This document shows, piece after piece, positions 1 to 28,717 of a DNA stretch of 64,000 nt. The position numbers and the translations under genes were made by a program. Source of the stretch: Amorphochlora amoebiformis (lineage: Eukaryota > Cercozoa > Chlorarachniophyceae); the NCBI GenBank assembly GCA_054601695.1, contig BAAHQB010000111.1, positions 1-64,000 on the forward strand, given 5' to 3'. Each line of letters begins with the position of its first letter. The first letter of the stretch is position 1. The notes beneath the pieces are model-generated. The model searched no databases. It was given only the letters and a program-made list of their open reading frames with translations, and had not been told where the DNA came from.

Positions 1-2
1 AA

Positions 3-18
3 TTGGAATTGGGTTTGG
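3..18 (+). repeat. Left terminal inverted repeat of the transposon
   Basis: The sequence TTGGAATTGGGTTTGG matches the reverse complement of 2734-2749 at 14 of 16 positions. It may extend left of the window. Confidence 0.65.
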
Positions 19-41
19 AAGAAAAAAATACAACAGCATGT

Positions 42-1238
42 TTAAAGTTGAGCGCGCTTAGTGGCGCGTCTAGTACGACGAGCTATAGAATCTAGACGCT
101 CTCCATGACACTGTGCACTAAATTCATCTGTAATGATGCGATTATTCTGTCCATTGTGAAGTTGGTCGTTGTCCGAAGAGTCTGTGTCTGAAGACACCTC
201 GTCGATGACCACTCTTCGTCGGCGACGAGGGCGGACTTTGTTCTTGGAACCCTTTGGTCGTCCTCTCTTCCTCTTAGGTGGGGCGAGAGGAATCGGTTTG
301 CCTTTCTGCTCAGCTTCTGCCCAGCTCTCTGTAGCTAGTTCTTCGTATACGTCAGCAGGGACATCCTTCAAGTTGCGTATCGGCCGAAAGCGTTGCTTGA
401 CTTGCAACATGTTGAAGACGAATTTGGCTACTATAGGATGTAAATCCCTATTGTGTCGCCAGCGAGTCATGCACTGAAATTGCTTCAATCTTGCGAACAC
501 GTTCTCCACTACGCTACGTCGAGCCCCGAATGCGTTGTTTTCCTTGATCTGTTCTTCGGTCAGGGTACCGTTCCTTGGTTTTCGATGAGGACAGCGGTAT
601 TGTGGGTCTCGTTTGCATCGATAAGCACCATCTGCGCCTATCCTCTCGAAGAATTCCAGTTGTTCAGCGATGCCGCCTCGTCTGTTGATGGTGATATCGC
701 CTATTGATCCTGCAGGGTCGCCGTCGCTTACCCAGCAGATATCCCCAGTGTCGCATGACACACATATTGCATAGCGCATGGCGAATTTCCTGCGTTTGAA
801 GGTATAATACTTCTTAGCATCACCATGCTTCGGCTTATTGACCATGCAGTCTGTACTATCGGTGTAAAGCGAGCAGTACTCTTCGGGTCCAGTGATATGC
901 AGCACGGACTTGCGACGATTCTCGATCTTGATTTCTTTCATAGTGGCACTGAGGATGATGATTGGCTTCCAGATCTTGCTGGCGTAAGTCTGTCGACATT
1001 TGAAGCGCCATACTGACGCTCCTGCATGTCCTTCAGGGTATTTCCAGCAGAAGTGCAGACTCAACAGTAGGTCCTTGACAGTAATGTAGTGCTTCTCGCA
1101 ATAGGTTTCGTACACGTAAATGAATTCACGTATACTCAGTCCTATGTTAGAATTGAAGCTGTCTGGCTTGAAGCCATAGAAATAGAAGCCATAAATGGCT
1201 TTCACGCGACTCTCCTGTGAAACAAATACGGACATCAT
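42..1238 (-). CDS. DDE transposase (DDE_Tnp_4, PIF/Harbinger-like) with C-terminal AT-hook
   Basis: This intact ORF of 398 residues would cut and join transposon ends in the nucleus. The probable catalytic triad is visible: an acidic residue in YTDSTDCMV (about residue 127 or 130), the second in IGADGAYR (about 203) and the glutamate in SVVENVFARLK (about 245). The spacing and the R-rich block after the last residue are those of DDE_Tnp_4 transposases. The C-terminus has a classical AT-hook, KRKRGRPKGSKNK (about 320-335), then a very basic run and an acidic Ser/Asp tract, probably for DNA contact and nuclear import. The first third has no recognised domain, and a short N-terminal HTH exon could be missing. 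The gene diverges from the 280-residue partner ORF across a 390-base spacer. Family is fairly sure; the exact subfamily is not. Confidence 0.8.
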   Translation of the reverse strand: MMSVFVSQESRVKAIYGFYFYGFKPDSFNSNIGLSIREFIYVYETYCEKHYITVKDLLLSLHFCWKYPEGHAGASVWRFKCRQTYASKIWKPIIILSATMKEIKIENRRKSVLHITGPEEYCSLYTDSTDCMVNKPKHGDAKKYYTFKRRKFAMRYAICVSCDTGDICWVSDGDPAGSIGDITINRRGGIAEQLEFFERIGADGAYRCKRDPQYRCPHRKPRNGTLTEEQIKENNAFGARRSVVENVFARLKQFQCMTRWRHNRDLHPIVAKFVFNMLQVKQRFRPIRNLKDVPADVYEELATESWAEAEQKGKPIPLAPPKRKRGRPKGSKNKVRPRRRRRVVIDEVSSDTDSSDNDQLHNGQNNRIITDEFSAQCHGERLDSIARRTRRATKRAQL

Positions 1239-1628
1239 CAGTCGTATGTTGTTCGCATCGCATTCGTTTTTTGGTCGCGATTTAGTCGCGATGATTGCGT
1301 GATTGTGATTTAGTTTATTACCAATTTCATGGCTTCAAATGCCGCTTCAGACGCCGTTTTTTTCCCATCGTCAGCCATCGTGCCAGCGCCACAAATCCAG
1401 TGTAACAGGTTGTGACGTAGTGGTGACGTTACGCAAATATGCAGTGATAGCTGATATGTACCGTCGCGTCACTGGCGTGATCACGTCGCGTTACGGGCGT
1501 GACAGCGGCGTGATTCTTTCGGGGGATTATTTTTGGTGATTTCGCCAGATCCATAGATAGAAATAAAAAAGCGGGGAGCCAAGGCATATCCCAACCGCCG
1601 CGCGATCTGGTCCACCATCTCTGGAAGC
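1239..1628. promoter_or_regulatory. Bidirectional promoter region of the transposon
   Basis: This 390-base non-coding spacer separates the two divergent element ORFs and must contain both promoters. It is rich in short GTGACG/CGTCAC-type motifs around 1410-1500. No core promoter element can be named with confidence. Confidence 0.4.
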
Positions 1629-2471
1629 ATGCCTAGAGGAAAAGGCCTATCTGACGAAGTGAAGACCATCATAGATTCTTCATATAAGGTCTTCAAGGAC
1701 GAGAGCGATCCGTGGAAGAAAATCTTCAACTGCTATCTGAAAGCATATCCTGACGTGACGCTCAAACAAGTGAGCGACTATGGCTGCAAAAACATAGGCA
1801 AAGGGAGGAGGAAGAAGAGGGCTGCTTCCGCATCTGCTGACAAAGTCGACGTAGAAGAAGCTATAGAGGTTCTTTCTGACGTCTCTCCACCGAGGCGCAA
1901 GAAAAGAAAGTCTGGTAATCTCGAAGCCGACGTCATTGAAGTCGAAGACTACAAAACTCAACAGCGTCGAGCTCACGATTCATTTCTGAAGACCATTCTT
2001 GATCTAGTGGGCAAGGGTCCACCGCCCATATTCTATCGCGCCAACGAAGAATGCTTGAGTAAACCGGGCACTATCGATGGTCTTACTGTGGCAATCGCAA
2101 GGGCAGACCACACTCAAGTAAACGTGAAAGTGTATCACGAGATCAAGTGCGTCCATGTCCAAGTAAAGTACTTCACAATGTCATTAAATGACATGGAGGA
2201 TGTTGCCCGCAGGAATTTGAACATGGCTCGGAGGCTAAACGAAATCCGAAAGTTCAACAATCCAGAGAAGACGACGTTCGAGTACGCTATCAAGATACCT
2301 GACGAGTACGTCACCCATGGACATGAGATATGCGCAGAGCCCACAATTCGCTTCATCTGCATCTTCTTCCCCAAGCAAATGGATAAATCATACGGGTGTA
2401 GCAAGGGCGAGTTCGACGGAGAGCTATCGATGGACAAGGGGCGGAGCAAGTATGCAGGGCTGTTGGACTAG
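1629..2471 (+). CDS. Accessory protein of the Harbinger-like transposon
   Basis: This 280-residue ORF starts at the ATG in GGAAGCATGCCTAG. The N-terminal 55 residues form a compact, K/W/Y-containing helical segment (DPWKKIFNCYLKAYP), followed by a basic nuclear-localisation-like run GRRKKR and a second one RRKKRK around residues 90-100. The rest has no domain I recognise. Harbinger elements usually encode a Myb/SANT-like partner needed for nuclear import and end binding. Its position inside the terminal repeats and its divergent orientation make that role likely here, but the SANT fold is not evident by eye. It is not similar to any neighbouring host gene. Confidence 0.6.
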   Translation: MPRGKGLSDEVKTIIDSSYKVFKDESDPWKKIFNCYLKAYPDVTLKQVSDYGCKNIGKGRRKKRAASASADKVDVEEAIEVLSDVSPPRRKKRKSGNLEADVIEVEDYKTQQRRAHDSFLKTILDLVGKGPPPIFYRANEECLSKPGTIDGLTVAIARADHTQVNVKVYHEIKCVHVQVKYFTMSLNDMEDVARRNLNMARRLNEIRKFNNPEKTTFEYAIKIPDEYVTHGHEICAEPTIRFICIFFPKQMDKSYGCSKGEFDGELSMDKGRSKYAGLLD

Positions 2472-2733
2472 ATATACGACCACGATAGTTGTAGTCAGTA
2501 GGTCATCATTGACACAATAGCTAGTAATAGTAGACGTGTTACCAACGTGATTGTGTAACAGTATTCGCACGCACCTTGCAGTTGTAGATTTGATATCATC
2601 ATGATATCTAATTGTCTCAAAACCTGCTTTGTTAGAGTCAAGTTACTCTGACACCCTATTTTTAGTACATCTAGATGATAGGCGATTTTGCTGCGCGTAG
2701 ACTTACTACTATATGATAGTATCTAATGATATC

Positions 2734-2749
2734 GCAAATCCAATTCCAA
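2734..2749 (-). repeat. Right terminal inverted repeat of the transposon
   Basis: Read on the minus strand it is TTGGAATTGGATTTGC, mirroring bases 3-18 with two mismatches. It lies about 260 bases after the stop of the second ORF and marks the right end of the element. Confidence 0.65.
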
Positions 2750-2842
2750 ATACCAACAAACGGACACATTGTATGAAACTATGATTTTAACAAGGTCTAT
2801 ATATTATACATATATATAGAAATATGTGTGTGTGTGTGTGTG

Positions 2843-2921
<79 letters not shown>

Positions 2922-2945
2922 GTATGTACGTATCTAAATTGCTAG

Positions 2946-12332
<9,387 letters not shown>

Positions 12333-12491
12333 GTATATAGTGTTTGTGAGTGAGTTTGTGGTGTTTGTATGTGTTCTGGTTGTTATGGTATGTTCGAGGG
12401 GTTTGTGTACATATATGTACGTATGTGTATTTATGTATGTATGTATTTGTGTATGTATGAATGTATTTATGTATGTATATGATATATATCT

Positions 12492-12527
<36 letters not shown>

Positions 12528-12805
12528 CTATACACATATATATACATGTATATACATATACACATGCACATGTGTATGTATATATACATATATTATATGT
12601 ATGTCTATGTATATACATATATATATATATATATATAATTGAACCTAGATATATACATAAATAAAATTCTAAAAATATATATGTAGAGGTGTGTGTATAC
12701 GATACTATATTATACAATATATATACAAATATATATATATACAATATACATAGATATATATATATATATATATATCTGAATTTATGTGATAAAATATAGA
12801 TATAC

Positions 12806-12857
<52 letters not shown>

Positions 12858-12879
12858 TATATATGCATACACTATATAA

Positions 12880-12927
<48 letters not shown>

Positions 12928-12932
12928 TATAT

Positions 12933-13092
<160 letters not shown>

Positions 13093-13238
13093 GTATACAA
13101 TCTATGTAAATATGATCTTGTATGTATATACATGGGTACATATTAATACATATATATAAATATATATATATATATAGATGTACATATATATACATATATA
13201 TATGCACATAAATATATAAAGGTATATTTATACATATA

Positions 13239-13304
<66 letters not shown>

Positions 13305-13320
13305 CATGTGTATATACAAT

Positions 13321-13409
<89 letters not shown>

Positions 13410-13547
13410 TGTGTGTGTACAAGTGTAGTTATTACTATCATACTATTAGAATCATTGTTATTACTGTAATATTCTTACTAGTGTTATTATGTAAATATAA
13501 TACACGTCTATATTTTTATAACATATATGCATAATTATAAATATTTA

Positions 13548-13597
<50 letters not shown>

Positions 13598-13607
13598 ATT
13601 TATATAT

Positions 13608-13667
<60 letters not shown>

Positions 13668-13701
13668 TATACATGTATGTATATATATATATATATATAT
13701 G

Positions 13702-13775
<74 letters not shown>

Positions 13776-13860
13776 CATATTTGTATCTTATATAGGATTA
13801 TATTTTAAGTATTACAAACCTACAAAAAGTATAATAGACGTATTTGTATAATATACATAA

Positions 13861-13915
<55 letters not shown>

Positions 13916-14441
13916 ATACATGAATGTATATGTATTTATATGTACTACGTTCAGACACAACCAAATGTGAGTGTGTATTCATAAATTGTTTAGGTGCAGT
14001 CCTGGAGTTCAGTAGACTTTGGTCTAGAACATAACAAATCATCTAGCGACAGCCCGTGACTCAAATCATCATATCTAGATATAGCGATACCCCACAAACG
14101 CGCCATACACATCGACTGAAAAAATATATATTTCAATCATTGGATGAAGTTCGTTAATGATTTAGTGTGTGTGATACATATATATCTTTACATTTTAATA
14201 TATATATTATATACATTTTTTTTCATATATAGTGACCGAGACAACATAAATAACATACACCAGAGTCTAGAGAGTAGTGTACATCATAGTCATGATTTTT
14301 TAATAATAATTTAGTCATGATGCTAGTGATTGTAATCATAGCTACTAGAGCTACTACTAGTACTAGAGCTACTAGATCTAGACTCTGATCGTAGAGCCTG
14401 TCTAGCTCACACAACCGTTAATCTAGATACATATATATTAA

Positions 14442-14489
<48 letters not shown>

Positions 14490-14582
14490 CAATATATACT
14501 ATGATATATATATTGTATATATCATATATACTAGATATATTGTATGTCTGTACATGTCAATATAAGTATACATGTTCACATC

Positions 14583-14745
14583 CCAATACGTACGTATACG
14601 TACACGTACGTATACGTACTACGGAAAAGTATACGTACGTATACGAATCTTAACGTGCATACGGATTGCATACGTACATATATGTACCGTTGCGATCATG
14701 CGTACGTACGTACATACGTCTATAATCGCAAGTAGATGTACTCGC
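14583..14745 (+). repeat. TACG/TATACGTA alternating purine-pyrimidine tract
   Basis: Repeated ACGTACGTATACGTACACG-type sequence is strictly alternating and self-complementary over stretches of 20-30 bases. It is capable of Z-form or cruciform structure. It differs from the usual (TA)n of the window. Confidence 0.6.
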
Positions 14746-15232
14746 AATCGGAAGATATACCCTGAGCGTACGTGCATTATATACGTACTAGACCGTACGT
14801 ATGACGTCTAAAACTAGATAGGCATGATGCGTCAATATTTCGTGGCAAGACTAGTATTTTGTTATGAAAGTTTGTCTTGTATCCAGGCTAGTGGTTCTGG
14901 TTAGTACTGCGACATTCATGATATCGATATACAATAATTTGAGTCTACACATATAGTATACACGTACGTCATGATATACTACAGTATTAAATTTCAATCA
15001 CTGCACAGTCTGCACGTTCACGTACATACGTGTATACAGTATATATATACATACATACATATACATATATGTTTATAATATATCACTAGATCAGCATACT
15101 ATCACTATCTAGCTACGCTTCACTGTGATCTAGATGATATTAAAAAATACTAATTATAACACACACACCAATTGACCATCACTATCTAGACTATGATATA
15201 TACTACTATAATACTAGATATATCATGATATA

Positions 15233-15313
<81 letters not shown>

Positions 15314-15511
15314 AGATATATATATATATATATCTAGATATATGAAAATACATATATGTGTGTAGATATATTTGTGTGATCTTGCTAATGATATTAAAAA
15401 ATACCAACCAACACATACCCATTCGTACGTGTCGAGTACAATTAATATCACCCTGCTAGTACACTGTTTATATAGCTTCGTCAATTTTAATCAATTGGAA
15501 ATACACTGCGC

Positions 15512-15590
15512 ACGCCGAGGTGGTTCAAGTCACGTAATGCACACTTCTACCTTTCTAGACACCAACGTCATCAAACCCCACCCGAACTCG
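15512..15590 (-). other. Candidate SECIS element of the peroxidase gene
   Basis: About 300 bases past the peroxidase stop, the minus strand reads GGTGGGGTTTG-ATGA, then 13 bases, AAA, about 19 bases, and TGAC-TTGAACCACC. GGTGG can pair with CCACC, and TTT with GAA next to it, around the ATGA/TGA pair. This resembles a SECIS core with an apical AAA. The upper stem is weak (CGT/ACG plus wobble pairs), so this is only a candidate. Confidence 0.25.
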
Positions 15591-15870
15591 TTCTTGCTGC
15601 CCCATGCAATGAGACTGTAAGCACTTGGCATCCACAAGCGTCCAAGACTCCCGCTAGCCATCCAGTAAGCCGTCATAGCTCAGAACTCACGTTCATCTTG
15701 CAAAAGGTTTTTGACGTTCTTACTTTCACTTGCTAGGTCCTCAGGAAGTCTGGGATGTGGATATACTCATCGCCTGATAACACGTCAGCTCGACACCGAG
15801 CTCTTCGGGGATCTAACCACGCCGCCGCTGAAAAGCAGGCATAGGAAGATATATAGCTGTTTTTCCCTAT

Positions 15871-16987
15871 TTAAGCCTCAACAGCCACGGGCTCATTCTG
15901 GAGGAGAGCCTGAATATCCTTCTTGATATCCATGGTCGGGTAGCGACGGCTGTAACGCTTGACAGGGATGCCGTCCTTATTGACCAGGAATTTTTCGAAG
16001 TTCCAGGAGATATCTGGAAAACACAAGTCGAATGTGAGTCTCTGATAACTATCTCAAGTTTCAGGATTTCAGAATAACCGTTCCTGGCGACTGGAGACCA
16101 GATTAAGAAGAGGGGGTCAGACATAAGCGTCTCACCATCCTCTCCAACCGGAACCGGAAGCTTGTGCTTCAGGTAGGTGAAGAGGGGAAGAGCGTCCTTC
16201 CCGTTGACGTCAGTGCGTGCAAAAATGGGGAAGTTGGGTTCGTACCCGTTTCCAGGGCGGATCTGGACGAAGAATTACTCTTTAAAAAGTTTCAATGGGT
16301 GAGAGTTGTTGACGGTCACTTACATATTTCAGCTGGTCTAAGACTTCCTCCGCTTTGTTATTGGTTTGGTGCCCGAATTGGTTTGAGGGGAAACCAAGGC
16401 ACGTGAAACCTTTGTGACCGAACTCATCGACGAGATTTCTCATCCCCTCGAAGTCGGCCACCGTTGTACCTCAGAGGGTAGCAACGTTTTGGACAAGGAC
16501 AACCTTGCCCTTGTACGCGGCCATATCTGAGAAGAGCAAATCAGCGGATAAGAATAAATTGTGTAAGCGCTTAAATAATCGCGCTACATACCTTGCATGC
16601 GACCATCCAGAAGCGGAGCCTTGAATTCGTGCAGAGACTGAGCAGAGGTCGGGTTATCTTCAGCAGCGTTCACGAGAACCATACGTGCGTCGCTGCGACG
16701 GGTAGTCATGGGAGCCTTGGGCATGCGGAATGGAACTCGCGCAATCCTGGAGGCAGCCTGCGTACACGATAATCAGCCAGAGAATGCGCGAAAATCGAAG
16801 GTAGGAAAGGGTACATTCATCGAACGCTGCATCACTGGAGCGGCCAGGTCCCTCTGACTGTATGGTTTTATCGTCGTTAAAATGCAGTGACCTGGCTGAG
16901 GATGAGTTTGACTTACGTGGACCAGAGAATTCCAATACAGGCGACGAGTGCCAGTCCCGCTAACAGCGGAGCCAACTTTCGCGGCAT
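15871..16987 (-). CDS. GPX: Selenocysteine glutathione peroxidase with N-terminal targeting leader
   Basis: It reduces hydroperoxides with glutathione or thioredoxin. Exons: 16917-16987, 16592-16746, 16324-16526, 16136-16262, 15871-16013, phase-consistent, 232 residues. The catalytic motif reads NVATL, an in-frame TGA (16471-16473, codon 94), then GTT, where GPX proteins have selenocysteine; the frame stays open and conserved on both sides, so the TGA is very likely Sec. FPSNQFGHQ and WNFEKFL supply the conserved Gln and Trp. FPIFARTDVNG is the central GPX block. The start MPRKLAPLLAGLALVACIGI is a signal peptide or anchor, followed by FRMPKAPMTTRRSDARM, basic and Ser/Thr-rich: a bipartite, plastid-type leader is possible (inference). 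The exon 2 acceptor was chosen for phase. The gene is divergent from the phosphatase at 17250. Recoding needs a SECIS; see the candidate at 15512-15590. Confidence 0.85.
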
Positions 16988-17249
16988 ATCTGTGGAGTAT
17001 GAAGCGGGGGCTTTTGAAGCCGCTTTTCTAGCCGTGTGTCAGGAGATGGATTATTGCCGGCCTGCGCATATCTCAAGCGTATTTTAGCGATATCAGCATA
17101 TTAACAATGGGTTATTACATATCATAATGATTACTTAGATATATAAGCATATTAATATGAGATATTTGATATCCTACGGTATCTACTCATATATCGTATT
17201 GGTATTTCTCCAATTTGTCGGCTGTGGGGGGGCCAGGCTTGAAGTCTTC
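16988..17249. promoter_or_regulatory. Shared promoter region, peroxidase and phosphatase
   Basis: The start codons of the two divergent genes are 262 bases apart. The spacer includes an AT-rich block around 17090-17160. An in-frame ATG at 17157 would lengthen the phosphatase but adds an unlikely hydrophobic segment. Confidence 0.45.
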
Positions 17250-18463
17250 ATGGAGCAACAAGGTCCCCGTAGCGTCATACTATCTGGGATACTGCTGGCT
17301 ATGCAGCTATGCTCAGCTACTTATGCTCCAGATTCGTTGGCACGCTTTTTCCCGCCGTCAGGAAAGCTCCCCAAGCCTCGGCAAGAGAAAATAGCCTTCT
17401 ACTTCCGCCGGCTGCGCGAGCGAAAGACCTCCCAAGACCGGAGACGGGACTTCAGAGCGATCACTTTCGACCTGGACGATACAATATGGAAAGGAACCGA
17501 GACTCTCATTAACGGTGAGAAAATCTTCTCGTAGGGTGTGTCCTGACCAAAATGCTACAGCAAACGAGAAGATGCACGACTGGATCAAGGTCAACACACC
17601 GAAGTGCGCGGAGAAGTATGACTCCAAGAACTTCAGAGGTACTTTAAACCATAAGTAGCTGGGCATAATTAGTTGAATGCCAATCTACAGAGCTCATGTC
17701 CACGCTGCGAAAGTCTCAGCCAGAAATCGCTCATAATTTCACTGCTCTACGCAAGAAGGTGGAAATTTGATTCACCGTCAATCCTCTAGGCTGATCATCA
17801 CCTTTATCCTTTCACAGGCCCTGGAAATTGCTTTTGCAGAGACGGGATACGATAAATCAAAGGTAGAGCCGGCCTTCACCGCGTTCATAAAGGCACGAAA
17901 CAATGTCCTGCTATACGAAGACTCGGTAGGCCCCGAATATTTCCTAATGTTGTTTAACCTTTGTGCGTCTCTACAGGTGCAGACTCTCAAGTGTCTTAGA
18001 GAGAGGGGTATAATCGTCGGGGCGATAACAAATGGGTAGGACCCAGTACGCACCACCTAAAACCCCCTAAATCTATCTACGTTCCTGCAAACGAAGATAT
18101 TTAATCTTAAGGAACGCGAACGTTTGGGAAATCTGTGGCCTCAGGGATCTCTTCGACTTTGCCATCAAAGCTGAGGATGCCGGTGAAGCGAAGCCCTTGC
18201 GAGCGCCCTTCACTCTTGCTCTAAGATGTTGCCGAAGAGTTTTAGAAGACATAGGTGAGACTTCAGTGTTGTCGATAGGTGAGTCTAACATATTACACGT
18301 CGGAGATTCGATACAAAGCGATGTGGATGGGGCCAAGAACGCTGGATTCTACGCTATATTGCTCGATAGACAAATAAGGGAGGAGGAGAAGGCGAATCTC
18401 AAGAGAGATTCGAAAGCTGATTGCGTCATTACAGGGTTAGAAGAGCTGTATTCCAAGCTATAA
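17250..18463 (+). CDS. HAD-superfamily phosphatase with N-terminal signal sequence
   Basis: This is a predicted Mg-dependent phosphohydrolase of the HAD-IA type, 309 residues. Exons: 17250-17514, 17561-17638, 17691-17758, 17818-17925, 17977-18035, 18112-18463; introns are 46-76 bases and every junction is in phase. Motif I is ITFDLDDTIW (Asp74 nucleophile, Asp76 acid/base). Motif II is GAITNG, motif III the Lys of GEAKPLRAP, and motif IV HVGDSIQSDVDGAKNAG. The start at 17250 gives a hydrophobic leader (VILSGILLAMQLCSA) followed by FFPPSGK and basic residues, so secretion or organelle targeting is likely. An upstream in-frame ATG at 17157 is possible. The substrate cannot be told from sequence. 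An apparent internal GTGAGT at 18279 need not be used because the frame is open across it. Confidence 0.85.
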
Positions 18464-18934
18464 GGTGCGTTGTGCGTCGCCCGGTATGTAAAATTCAACA
18501 TGGACTCGACGTACATGTACCATAAATAATTTCTAGATTTATGTATTCTGTATTAGTTATACCGAATAACTTTGGTTCTAGTAACAATAGTAACTAGATA
18601 CTATTTAATTCTGACTTATTTTCTGCAAGTATTCAAGGCATATGCCAAGGCCACTTGGGTTGGTTGAACGTCATGTGTGAAACATGTACACACGAAGTTG
18701 TATTTAACAACCGGCTACTGACGACATATAACGAACTTTTAAATTACAGGTTTACTAAGAATCACTTAAGGCAATCATCATCATAATTAAGATTACGGAA
18801 ACTTGAATATACGAGAGCATGGTCACTAGCTTTATGCGAACTTCTGGTCTATCGAAGGATACTTACTGTAGGTTCGATCTGTTGTGGGTATGGTATATTA
18901 TAGATACCGTCAAATATATATTTATACACACACA

Positions 18935-18991
<57 letters not shown>

Positions 18992-18993
18992 TT

Positions 18994-19046
<53 letters not shown>

Positions 19047-19090
19047 GTATATATATATATATATATGTATGTATAAAAATATATGCATAA

Positions 19091-19126
<36 letters not shown>

Positions 19127-19183
19127 TATATATGAATATATGCATAATACATATACGCATATATACACATATATGTACATATA

Positions 19184-19231
<48 letters not shown>

Positions 19232-19293
19232 TATATGCGTAATACATATACGCATATATACATATATGTACATATATGTACATACATACATAT

Positions 19294-19335
<42 letters not shown>

Positions 19336-19395
19336 GAAGCATAAGTATAGTATTAGTATGTATACATACATACAAACACATATATACATAAATAT

Positions 19396-19435
<40 letters not shown>

Positions 19436-19492
19436 TACGCACATGTAAAAACATGTATCATATGATGCATATATATATACATATTTATACAA

Positions 19493-19529
<37 letters not shown>

Positions 19530-19826
19530 CTATATATTTATATAACTATATATTATATACATACATATGTATATATGTACATTTGTGTATATTACAATAT
19601 CCCTCTCTCTGTCTATATATATAACACATGTATATTGCATCATACATTTAGATATTATATTTGAACTTATTTTTTTCATGCGGTAGATATACATTTACAC
19701 ATGCACACATACATACACAGAGAGAGAAAGAGAGAGAAGGATTGTAGAAAGAGGAGGGAGAAAAATAGAGAAACCCTTTCGGGTGTCTTGAGTCTACCCG
19801 ATGAGAGGGACAGTTGATGAACGTGT
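18464..19826. other. Convergent intergenic region
   Basis: It holds the phosphatase 3' flank (unique, AT-rich, with CTAG/TACTAG motifs to about 18900), then (TA)n with embedded TATGCRTAATACATATACGCATATA blocks repeated at 19130-19165 and 19228-19260, and a unique island at 19690-19860. No gene was recognised. Confidence 0.5.
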
Positions 19827-27612
<7,786 letters not shown>

Positions 27613-27642
27613 TGCGATTGTTAGCTCTGTATGTAATATGTC

Positions 27643-27732
<90 letters not shown>

Positions 27733-27808
27733 TCTATATATCTATATATACATATATAGTATATATACATACATATATATATATATATATATGTAATATA
27801 ATATAGAA

Positions 27809-27854
<46 letters not shown>

Positions 27855-27862
27855 AATATAGT

Positions 27863-27912
<50 letters not shown>

Positions 27913-27984
27913 GTAAGAATTATAACATATGTGCAGATCTATTATTCCTGTTGCAGTATATCTAGACCTCCAACGCAATGAATA

Positions 27985-28205
27985 AAATCTAACCCCAACC
28001 CTAACCCCAACCCTAACCCTAACCCTAACCCAACCTCTTTCTGAGGTGGCCCATGGCATACGGCCCGCACTGAATATTGAGTCAATGACCCAACGCTAAG
28101 ACATGCTTAATAATGTGATCCTGACCCTAACCCTAACCCTAATCGAGTCAATGGTCCTCGTACAAGGACATGCTGAAAAATCTGATCCTTACCTTAATCC
28201 TAACG
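27985..28205 (-). repeat. Interstitial telomere-like satellite with conserved spacer (reverse orientation)
   Basis: CCCTAA/CCCCAA repeats at 27990-28035, 28122-28145 and degenerate copies to 28205 alternate with two copies of a spacer. Reverse-complemented, the spacer reads GGATCAGATTTTTCAGCATGT...CGAGGACCATTGACTC. The same spacer occurs six times at 55318-56065. Confidence 0.7.
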
Positions 28206-28239
28206 CTAGCATTATTTTTGGAACATAAATACGGCTAAT

Positions 28240-28336
28240 AATTACGTCCGGCAACGATAAAGATGACAGCTAGCGTCAAATAACCCCACTCACGCCAAGA
28301 CCGCCTTTGGTCTGATATATGTATATATATACACAC

Positions 28337-28377
<41 letters not shown>

Positions 28378-28517
28378 TTATACATATATATACATATATA
28401 TATATATATATGCATGTTTGTATAATATATGCAACAATCTAACGTCATATGACCCCACTCACGCCAAGACCGTATCCGATCTCTAAATATGTATAATGTA
28501 TCTTTTCTTTACATACA

Positions 28518-28569
<52 letters not shown>

Positions 28570-28597
28570 CTTGCACCATCTCCATTCTAATAAATAT

Positions 28598-28635
<38 letters not shown>

Positions 28636-28668
28636 TGTATGTATATATAACATATATATTTATATATG

Positions 28669-28717
<49 letters not shown>

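Larger units (their letters stand above)
1..2750. mobile_element. Two-ORF Harbinger/PIF-like DNA transposon
   Basis: The unit is bounded by an imperfect inverted repeat of 16 bases with 14 matches (3-18 and 2734-2749). It holds two divergent ORFs, a DDE transposase on the minus strand and a 280-residue partner on the plus strand. PIF/Harbinger elements are known to carry a transposase plus a second DNA-binding-type protein, which fits. The left terminal repeat touches the window edge, so the outer boundary and target-site duplication cannot be read. The element lies immediately before the first visible UAP1 exon at 2946, so it most likely sits inside a UAP1 intron. Both ORFs are open, which suggests a fairly recent insertion. 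Confidence 0.72.

Noticed and set aside
16164-16406. Plus-strand open frame across the peroxidase gene
   Set aside because: It is antisense to conserved GPX exons on the minus strand.
18868-18890. GGTTCGATC resembling a tRNA T-loop
   Set aside because: The flanking bases do not form T-arm or acceptor stems and no anticodon arm is present.
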